Shown: positions 50,301 through 56,667 of the stretch, piece by piece
How positions within the stretch are numbered: position 1 is the first letter of the stretch
How the letters are laid out: each line of letters starts with the position of its first letter
Source: Amycolatopsis circi
GTDB taxonomy: Bacteria > Actinomycetota > Actinomycetes > Mycobacteriales > Pseudonocardiaceae
Assembly (NCBI RefSeq): GCF_003385235.1
Contig: NZ_PQIA01000052.1
Coordinates: forward strand, 1 to 56,667
Length of the DNA stretch: 56,667 bases
Direction of reading: 5' to 3'
The notes under the pieces: generated by a model
The model's input: only the letters and a program-made list of their open reading frames with translations
Database searches by the model: none
What the model was told of the DNA's origin: nothing
Position numbers and translations under genes: made by a program

Positions 50301-50347
50301 AGCGTCCGTTCGGCGCCTTCCAGGTGCGAGAGTGTCTGGTGTCCGGT

Positions 50348-51247
50348 TCATACGTCGAGGATCGTGTCCTTCCTGCCGCCGCACAACGCCAGGCCATCGC
50401 GGGTGCGCCACACGCGGTAGGCGCGGGCAATGCCCCTGTAGGAGGTATAGACCTGAGCGCACATCCCGTTATCGAGCACAACCACGTGGTGGCCGTCGTA
50501 GCGGGCTACGGTCGCGTCGCGTTGCAGATTGCGCCGGAGAACGTCGCTGATCTGCGCAACGGAGCCGCGAGCTAGGCCCATCTTGTTGCCCCACGATTGT
50601 TTGAGCGTCCAGTGCTCGGCTCGCAGCGTTGCCTCATCGATGATGAGCGTCTTCGGGACCGCCACCTCAATGAAGACATCCAGCGCTTGGTCCACGCTCA
50701 AGTGTTCTTGCGAGCTATAGATCTCGCCCTCACGCGTTGGCTGCGAAAGCCTGTACCTGCGGCGTGATGAGACAGGGTCGTTACCTCGTGGTTCATGTCG
50801 GGTCTCGCCACGAACTGGTGGGCTCATGCCCAGCCTGCGCTCGATCTCCTTGACGAGCGGCGTCGCGCCCCAGGCGGGCCACATCCGGGCCACGTCCGTC
50901 GCGACTTTGTACGCCTCGTGGAGCAGTCGTTCCTCATCCCAGCCGGTCAGCTTGAGCGCGACGGCTTCGGTCGTCGCGCCGGTGACGGTGGGGTCGCACT
51001 TGTCGCAGCCGTCGGCGTCCTCAGGGAACACCATCCAGTTGATGATGTAGAGCGCTCCGCAGGCTGGGCAGAGCCACAGATTCCGGCCGACCTCGGCAGC
51101 GAGGCCGTCTTCGTCGTTGTTCGCGGTGCCGTCGGACCGCAGTTCCCCACCGCGCGCGTCGGCCACTTCCACGCCGCGGCCGCTGAGCCTCGCTACAGCC
51201 CGATCGCCACGCAACAACCGGGCGAGACGCGATCGCATTCCCGTCAT
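50348..51247 (-). CDS. Hypothetical protein with a zinc-ribbon-like motif
   Basis: A 299-residue protein that I do not recognise. CPAC near residue 60 and CDKC about 20 residues later form a four-Cys zinc ribbon. The middle has REGEIYSSQEHLSVDQALDV, and the C-terminal part (NLQRDATVARYDGHHVVVLD, AYRVWRTRDG) may be a small binding domain. ATG 51247 (MTGMRSRL) is the most upstream start; ATG 51238 is possible. It lies between end-like repeats c and d on the opposite strand to the TniQ-like remnant, so it is probably carried by the element. Function unknown. Confidence 0.65.
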   Translation of the reverse strand: MTGMRSRLARLLRGDRAVARLSGRGVEVADARGGELRSDGTANNDEDGLAAEVGRNLWLCPACGALYIINWMVFPEDADGCDKCDPTVTGATTEAVALKLTGWDEERLLHEAYKVATDVARMWPAWGATPLVKEIERRLGMSPPVRGETRHEPRGNDPVSSRRRYRLSQPTREGEIYSSQEHLSVDQALDVFIEVAVPKTLIIDEATLRAEHWTLKQSWGNKMGLARGSVAQISDVLRRNLQRDATVARYDGHHVVVLDNGMCAQVYTSYRGIARAYRVWRTRDGLALCGGRKDTILDV

Positions 51248-51552
51248 GGGGCTTTATTTACCGCGAGGCAGTCGGGACCGGTCCCAGGGCTTACGGAACA
51301 CCTGACGCGAAGGCCAACAGCCGCGCGGCTCGGACCGACACAGATCCGGCCGCTTGAAACAGCGTGTCGCCCACCCAGACCTCCGGCTAGTCGTTCAGCG
51401 ACTTCCGCCAGCGGCCCCGGCATGCTCGCCCACACCGTCGCCACCAGGGCTCTGGTCTCGGCTAGCCGGAGGCGTGCTTGGGATCTTCCAAACACGCTCG
51501 CGCCTGCCGAACGCACCTCTGATGCATCGACGCCCGGAACTTCAGATCGTGC
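51248..51552. other. No recognisable gene
   Basis: Only short frames occur here. It is the upstream region of the 50348-51247 gene and the lead-in to repeat d; no clear promoter can be read. Confidence 0.5.
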
Positions 51553-51598
51553 GGTGACAGATGCCGTGATCAAGTGACAGATAGCGTGATCCGTCACA
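51553..51598 (+). repeat. Transposon-end-like repeat d
   Basis: GGTGACAGATGCCGTGATCA (51553-51572), AGTGACAGATAGCGTGATCC (51573-51592) and GTCACA (51593-51598). The second unit differs from that of repeat b at only two of 20 bases, so b and d are recent relatives. Confidence 0.72.
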
Positions 51599-51628
51599 GC
51601 GCCAGACGAGACCGGACGGAGAAAACTC

Positions 51629-51886
51629 GTGGCCGAGACTGTCGAGGCATCCCCGACCGCGGCGGCAGCCGGCGGCGGCACTGCGCTCGCGCACTACCGC
51701 GAAACCACCGGCTCCTCCGTCGTCTACGCGGTTCACTCCGACGGAATAGTCACGTACCACAACGGTGACGTCGTTCGCGCCTCGACGATCATCACGGCTG
51801 ACACGCTCCGCAACATGACTGAGACCGGATCGGTCGAACCCTCGTCCCCGCCCCTGCGATCGTCGAGCGACCCTTCACAGGCCTAG
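51629..51886 (+). CDS. Small hypothetical protein
   Basis: An 85-residue frame starting at GTG 51629 with GGAGAA upstream. The middle is ordered-looking (YRETTGSSVVYAVHSDGIVT, YHNGDVVRASTIITADTL), with low-complexity Ala/Gly and Ser/Pro tails. It lies just outside repeat d. It matches no family that I know and could be spurious. The 238 bases that follow have no gene. Confidence 0.4.
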   Translation: MAETVEASPTAAAAGGGTALAHYRETTGSSVVYAVHSDGIVTYHNGDVVRASTIITADTLRNMTETGSVEPSSPPLRSSSDPSQA

Positions 51887-52124
51887 GTCGTCGCCCGCGT
51901 CGCGAACGCGGCGGCTGCCCTGGTCGAATCTTGCGCTCAAGCACGCCGCGCGGGCCAACTCCCTTGCCGGTAACTGACCGCGCCCGCGCCGGCGGAGTGA
52001 CGACCGTGACGTGGCGGACACGAGACGACGCCACTCGGCCGGAGAGTCGGACGGTCCGGCGAAGAAGGAGCTGCTGCTTCAGACCTGTCTCGCGGTCAGC
52101 GCTGTTCGGTGCCGCGGTAATGGG

Positions 52125-52721
52125 CTAGGGGTCGCGAGGGTCGTGGCTGGCGAGAGCCTGGATTGCGTCGGCGAACTGCTGCTGCTCGGAGCCCTCCGGG
52201 TATCGACGTCCCGGAGCGTCGATCTGGTCGCGGGTGTCCGACGGCGGCGCGGGCCAGAACTGGATGAGGAACCGCTCCGCGCCGCGCAAAGGCCCCGTTG
52301 CCGCGCCTTCGTCGACGCGGCGAGACCTGGCGGCTTCCGCGTCCTGCCGGATCCGGTCGCGGTCGCCGGTGTGGGCGCGGACGCGGTAGAACCCCGGTCC
52401 GCCGAGGTCGAAGCGGGCGAGCGGGTACTCGCGGATGGTGCGCCAGAGGCAGAGCCTGCCGGTCGAGAACCAGGTCAGGGCTTCGCTGGCGGTGGCCCAG
52501 TCCGCGGCGGGCGGCGGCTCGCCGTCCCAGTACTCGAGCAGTGCTTCCGGGGCGTTCCACACCCCGGAGGCACTGCTCAGGCTCACCTGCTGCTCGGTGG
52601 CGTGCAGCCACCCGTCCGTCTCCGGCGGCACGATGTCGCGGTCCACCGCGTCGTCTTCGATGAACAGCGTGGAGTAGTCCAGTTCGAACTCGCCGGCGAA
52701 GCGGCGCAGCAGCGTGGCCAT
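52125..52721 (-). CDS. Hypothetical partner of the NucA/NucB-domain protein
   Basis: A 198-residue acidic, Trp-rich soluble protein (FELDYSTLFIEDDAVDRDIV, TWFSTGRLCLWRTIREYPLA, RFLIQFWPAPPSDTRDQI). ATG 52721 is preceded by GAAGG and lies 11 bases after the stop of the secreted nuclease-domain gene, so the two are one operon. No signal peptide, so it stays in the cytoplasm. A cytoplasmic immunity protein or regulator for the exported protein is a natural guess from context, but no immunity family is recognised. Confidence 0.7.
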   Translation of the reverse strand: MATLLRRFAGEFELDYSTLFIEDDAVDRDIVPPETDGWLHATEQQVSLSSASGVWNAPEALLEYWDGEPPPAADWATASEALTWFSTGRLCLWRTIREYPLARFDLGGPGFYRVRAHTGDRDRIRQDAEAARSRRVDEGAATGPLRGAERFLIQFWPAPPSDTRDQIDAPGRRYPEGSEQQQFADAIQALASHDPRDP

Positions 52722-52732
52722 CAGACCTTCAA

Positions 52733-54058
52733 TCAGCCGATGATGTTGACGTAGAACGTGTCCTGAAGCTTGTACAGGATCCTGCTGGACTGGTAAAGCG
52801 CTTGCAGGTCGTTGCCGCCCCGCCCGTTCTGCCGTCCGTCGATGTACTTCACGGAGAAGTCCCACACTGGGCTCGCCGCGCCCTCCATCGTCGACGCGAA
52901 CGGGTACTCGTCGCACTGTTCGTCCGGGTCGTGCGGTGTGGGGATTTTGGGGCAGGCCTTGTCTTTCTCAGCCCGGTTCGGTCCGGTCTCGCCCTCGGGG
53001 ATCCGGTGCAGGCCAGGTTTGGTCGAGTCGCCGTAGAAGTACTTGCCCGGGATCAGCTTGGGGTGCGGCTCGGGCGGGAAGGTCGTGTCCGGTGCGTCCA
53101 GCGCCTGGCGAAGGTGTGCGGCGTACTCGGGAAGCAAACCGGAGTACACCGGCAGCCAGGGAATCACGTCGGAACTGATGCACGACTTGGGGTCGTAACG
53201 GAAGTAGGGTGCGGAGTCGCACCGCATCCCGTTGTCCGGGCTGTCGGCGGTCCACTCGTTGCCCGGTTCCGGCGTGTGCACGCCGGTGGTGATGTGCCAC
53301 TTGTGGTTCGACACCTTGTCGAGCGCGGTGCTCTTGGTCTCGTCGGAGTCGATGTTCCAGCTGGTCCACTGCCCGATGCCGACGTGGCGCTGCCAGTCCT
53401 CCAACGGCAGCGTGAGCGGGCCGTAGTTGGTGCTGCAGCCCGGATCGCCGATGGCAGCGCAGACTGGGCCGACCGTCAGCTGCGTGGTCAGGGCGTTGCC
53501 GTAGTCGCCCCAGTTGTCGCCGGCGAACGTCGGCTGCAGCCAGAAGGTGTTCGTGCGGATCTTGTAGTTGCCGACCGCCGCCGCGATCCATTTCAACGTC
53601 ACTTCGCCGCTGAGCGTGGTGCCACGGTACGCGCGCGCCTTCAAGCCGAAGCGCTGACACCAGAATAGACGGTGGAATACGTGCCCGGCAGCGGATTCCG
53701 AACGCGGATCGTTCTTGCACAGGTTCAGCAAGAATTCAGGAAGTTCCCCGGCCAGCATCGGTTTGCCGGCCGGGCGGTCCGCCAGTTCGGCAACGGCTTT
53801 CCGGAACTCCGGCGTGGCCTGCTCAGGCGACGGCTCGTTGCCCTTCGCCGCAGCAGCCGCGAGAGCGCCCTCTGCTGTCGCCGGGTACGCCGGACCTGGT
53901 TGCAGCGGTTTCCCGTCGAGATCGGTGATCTCCACCCGGATCTGCGAGCCGGGCGGCAACGCCGTTTGCGCAGCGGCCGCGTGGTTCACGCTGAGCGCGA
54001 CGGTTCCCGCGAGCGCGGTCACCGCGATGAGCGCACGTCTGAGTCTTCGCCGTTTCAT
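52733..54058 (-). CDS. Secreted protein with C-terminal NucA/NucB-like DNase domain
   Basis: A 441-residue protein with a Sec-type signal (MKRRRLRRALIAVTALAGTV, cleavage near the AAAAQ region). A long extracellular N-terminal part contains several Cys residues (LNLCKND, FWCQRFG, VCAAIGDPGCS), and the C-terminal segment DEQCDEYPFASTMEGA is the signature of NucA/NucB non-specific nucleases. Expected role: exported DNase for nutrient scavenging or competition. ATG 54058 lacks a strong ribosome site; in-frame GTG codons at 54064 and 54073 are alternatives, with AGGGG nearby. Confidence 0.82.
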   Translation of the reverse strand: MKRRRLRRALIAVTALAGTVALSVNHAAAAQTALPPGSQIRVEITDLDGKPLQPGPAYPATAEGALAAAAAKGNEPSPEQATPEFRKAVAELADRPAGKPMLAGELPEFLLNLCKNDPRSESAAGHVFHRLFWCQRFGLKARAYRGTTLSGEVTLKWIAAAVGNYKIRTNTFWLQPTFAGDNWGDYGNALTTQLTVGPVCAAIGDPGCSTNYGPLTLPLEDWQRHVGIGQWTSWNIDSDETKSTALDKVSNHKWHITTGVHTPEPGNEWTADSPDNGMRCDSAPYFRYDPKSCISSDVIPWLPVYSGLLPEYAAHLRQALDAPDTTFPPEPHPKLIPGKYFYGDSTKPGLHRIPEGETGPNRAEKDKACPKIPTPHDPDEQCDEYPFASTMEGAASPVWDFSVKYIDGRQNGRGGNDLQALYQSSRILYKLQDTFYVNIIG

Positions 54059-54073
54059 ATGCACAAAAATCAC

Positions 54074-56103
54074 ACCCCTCTGGGATCAGGCATCACAGCG
54101 CGACCGTGGCGCGAATGCAGGTTGCCCAGATCCCCTCGTATGCGAATGAGCGACACCTGTCTACCGGTATCGGACACGGGCGTCAAGAACGGTCCGCGAC
54201 CCGATTAACCAGGCTCGAAATCTGCTGGGGCTAATGCGCTGCGAGACGACAATCGGACTATCGCGTTCGTGCGTTCGCGAACAATCGGAAACATGCGGAA
54301 AATAGTCGGCAACGTCGGGCAGCGACAGCAACTTCGCATGCTTAGCGGCAGCTGAGGTCCGCACAAGGCACTGGATACCGACATCTGCCGCTCCCAGCAG
54401 CGGCAGGCAGACTTGCACCGGCGGCGAACTCCATACGCGCCTGATCGCTGCGGTACGCCCGCTCGAGGCCGGCCGCCAGAAGTCGCTCAGCCGGAGCCGC
54501 GACAAGGAAAAGTGGTGCGGCCGTGCGCGACAGAACAAGAACAGGCGCCAATTGCCGGCGTCCGCTGCGATATTCGTCTCTGACAGTGACTGCCTGAAGC
54601 GGAACAGGCGCGGATCTGGTCCCGAATCCAGGCAGGCGCAGGCCTGATGAGCGGCCAGGTCGATCGCCACGGTCAACTCAGCGGCGTCGATCTCACCGCA
54701 CGACTGCCGCAGCAGCGCGAGCCCGTCGCCGTGGGCAGCCCTCTCGCGACGGAAGTCGCGCGCCGGCGCGGATTCGCGACAACCCGGCGTCGGGTCAGAC
54801 CGGTTCGCAGACGACGGTGCGGGCGTAGTCGTTTCTCGCCAGCGCGGACGCGGCCGTCACAGAGCACAACCCGGGCGACCAAGCTCACGCGTTCGGACGA
54901 AGCGTCGCTCGGCGGCTGCGAGCGCCCCGGACGCGAAGAGTCCGGCAGGTGACGCGGACTGACACGGCGAGGCAAGGACGAAGCCTCGTTGCACTGCAGA
55001 CCATCGGCGACTTTGCGGTGTGCGCCAATCAGAGTGCCTAGGCCGACGCTCAACGATCGGGAGACTGCAAGCACGACCGGCGGCGAACAGTGGCGGCTGG
55101 GGCATGTCACCGAACCGCACCGTTAGACACGTTGTCCGCGGACAAACCCTGCCTGTTACAAGAGAAGGCGTCCCCTCCGCGATCGGGGACGCGTCTCGGC
55201 GAGAGACGACCCGGCCCCTGCGCCTGGCGAGCTGAGCTCACCGTCCGCACGGGCGGATCGGTCGCCTGCGAGCAGCAGGTGCCGCCAGACCTCCTTTCTC
55301 GGCCTTCCGCCCCTGCCACCCGTCGGCCAACCTCAAACGAGTGCTCCATCTCGAGCCCCGACCTGGCAGGAAAGATCGCACTGCCGCCTAGCCCCTTGCA
55401 CGTGCGCTGACCGCGTGGGTTCTCAGCGGTTCCGCCGCCCTTGCTGTCCAGGCGGAACCGAACGATCTCGGCGTCGTGCCCAACCTCGACCCGGCGAATC
55501 CGGGCTGCCAGCCCTTCACCGGCAGCGTGATCGGACCGTTGGCGGCGCTGCAGCTCGGACCGCAGGAAACCGGAGCCGGAGCTCGACCGGCGTGATTCTC
55601 CCGCGGCCTGCTCGCCATACCGCCCGGCCACTTACAGTTACCCGTCGGCTGCAGCAGATGCTTCCGTACACCACGCGAGTGAATGCGGCCGCCTCGCCAT
55701 GATCGGCGTGTAATCGTTCGCCAGACTCGCAATTTGCACACCAGTCGAGCCCCGGAATGCGAGTTCCCAGGATACGAGAAGAACGATGCTGCCCCCGGCT
55801 GGAGTGTTTCAAGTCAGAAATATGACAAATACTCGACACCGTTCAGCAGTCCTCGAAGAGTCCGCTGGTCGATACGCAGCCATATTGGCATCATTGCTGG
55901 TTGACACCTTGCCGACAAGCCGGTCATGGATCGAAGTCAACACGCTGAACGCGCGACCTGCACTGCAGATGCACGTGCAGCCGCAATGCACGGTTCGCGG
56001 GAATTCCCGGTCGAGTGCAGTGTTACCAGCTGCAGACAAATTGAGATTTTCCGCTGCTACATTCCCAAGGAAATGGAGCACGACCCGCCTGGACGGCGCT
56101 GAC
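54074..56103. other. 2-kb gene-poor tract
   Basis: No frame in this stretch combines a plausible start, codon pattern and family resemblance; the longer ones are overlapping shadows rich in Arg and Ser. One perfect 14-bp palindrome, TTGTCCGCGGACAA, lies at 55132-55145. The last part should contain the promoter of the SEFIR gene. The tract may be decayed mobile DNA or non-coding. Confidence 0.55.
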
Positions 56104-56667
56104 GTGAGCGAGGTTGCCATTTCCGTATCCGACGACGCAGTCGAACCGGCCGGCCAGCAAGGGCGGCCGGTCCGAGTGTTCGTCTCCTACTCCCACGACT
56201 CCGCCGAGCACAAGCAGCAGGTCCTGTCCTTGTGTCGGCTGCTCAGGCATCTGGGTGTCGACATCCGTGTCGACGAGTGGGACACCGACCGTCGGCGCGA
56301 CTGGTACACGTGGATGACCGAGCAGATCGAGTTCGCCGACTTCATCGTCGTCATCGCCTCCCCCGGCTACCGGGAAGCAGCCGACGGCCTGGGGCCGCCC
56401 GAACGGCACCGCGGAGTCCAGACCGAAGCCGCTCTGCTGCGCGATCACCTGCACAGCGACCGTGTCGGCTGGCTGCCGAAGATGCTGCCGGTGATCCTCC
56501 CCGGCAGGTCGATCGCCGAGATCCCGCTGTTCCTCCAGCCGTTCTGCGCGGACTTCTACACGATCGGCCAGATCAACCTGCACGGCAGCGAAGAACTGCT
56601 GCGCGTCCTGACCGGACAGCCCGGCTACGTCTGCCCACCGCTCGGGCCCATCCCCGCCCTGCCGACC
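56104..56667 (+). CDS. SEFIR/TIR-like domain protein, 3' end beyond the window
   Basis: From GTG 56104 an open frame of 188 codons runs off the window. After a 22-residue lead it shows RVFVSYSHDSAEHKQQVLSL, then VDIRVDEWDTDRRRDWYTWM, IEFADFIVVIASPGYREAA, and late LPVILPGRSIAEIPLFLQPF. This is the SEFIR fold, a TIR relative (YSHDS box, DEWD and the ASPGY strand). In actinomycetes such domains are usually fused to STAND NTPase, TPR or other sensing parts in signalling or defence proteins; the partner domain is cut off here. The start is tentative because the ribosome site is weak. Confidence 0.82.
   Translation, partial: MSEVAISVSDDAVEPAGQQGRPVRVFVSYSHDSAEHKQQVLSLCRLLRHLGVDIRVDEWDTDRRRDWYTWMTEQIEFADFIVVIASPGYREAADGLGPPERHRGVQTEAALLRDHLHSDRVGWLPKMLPVILPGRSIAEIPLFLQPFCADFYTIGQINLHGSEELLRVLTGQPGYVCPPLGPIPALPT

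Noticed and set aside
54161..55631. Several 100-175-codon frames in the 54-56 kb tract
   Set aside because: They overlap each other on both strands, lack ribosome sites and have Arg/Ser-rich shadow composition without domain resemblance.
46580..56103. CRISPR array among the repeats of the accessory region
   Set aside because: The 20-base units are adjacent without unique spacers, occur only in pairs and end with GTCACA; no cas genes are present. Transposon-end repeats fit better.
1..56667. tRNA, rRNA or riboswitch genes
   Set aside because: No cloverleaf, rRNA-like stretch or recognisable riboswitch core, such as an FMN element ahead of rib genes, was found; the ribBA 5' region lies outside the window.

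Overview
The window is high-GC DNA with frequent GTG starts, compact translationally coupled operons and protein families (TetR regulators, LLM flavin enzymes, mycofactocin-type SDR, DUF35/Ltp pair, CGNR regulator, SEFIR protein) typical of a filamentous actinomycete, most likely a member of the Pseudonocardiales such as Amycolatopsis. That assignment is an inference from style and gene content; no rRNA or tRNA gene is present.

Region 1 (1-27.2 kb) is a large catabolic island. It opens with the 3' end of a ribBA gene. It then carries a cytochrome P450, five LLM-class flavin enzymes, an MFS exporter/importer, three SDRs (one of the mycofactocin-coupled type), an HSL-type (lactone?) hydrolase, an aldehyde dehydrogenase, two AMP-forming acyl-CoA ligases, an NTF2-fold protein, a thiolase-like Ltp plus DUF35 aldolase pair, an enoyl-CoA hydratase and a thiolase. 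The logic is oxygenation, alcohol/aldehyde oxidation, Baeyer-Villiger-type insertion and lactone opening, CoA activation and beta-oxidation/retro-aldol cleavage of an alicyclic, perhaps terpenoid, substrate. A KstR2-like TetR gene (26481-27155) closes the island. Boxes resembling the KstR2 operator lie in the main divergent promoters (4.8 kb, 18.5 kb) and twice ahead of the regulator gene; a single weaker half-site lies ahead of the LLM at 8.5 kb. A secreted tyrosine phosphatase and a Tat-exported purple acid phosphatase sit inside the island.

Region 2 (27.2-29.0 kb) is insertion-sequence debris: remnants of at least three transposases, a small lipoprotein gene and an HTH-protein fragment that abuts an acyl-CoA dehydrogenase lacking its C-terminal domain.

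Region 3 (29.0-44.0 kb) is a second accessory metabolic region: MHS-family symporter, NQO-type quinone reductase, several alpha/beta hydrolases, an acyl-CoA ligase with an EthD protein, a TetR regulator with two operator-like repeats, then two facing gene sets with paralogous metallo-beta-lactamase-fold hydrolases, a CGNR regulator, a quinone oxidoreductase, an NTF2-fold protein, a hydrolase and an AraC regulator.

Region 4 (44.0-56.7 kb) is a low-density accessory/defence island. It holds decayed NHEJ ligase (LigD-type) pieces, an ApeA-like HEPN anti-phage protein, two unknown proteins and a broken TniQ-like gene, set among repeated transposon-end-like sequences (paired 20-bp units followed by GTCACA). 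Further on are a secreted NucA/NucB-domain protein with a tightly linked partner, a 2-kb gene-poor tract and the start of a SEFIR (TIR-like) gene that runs off the window.
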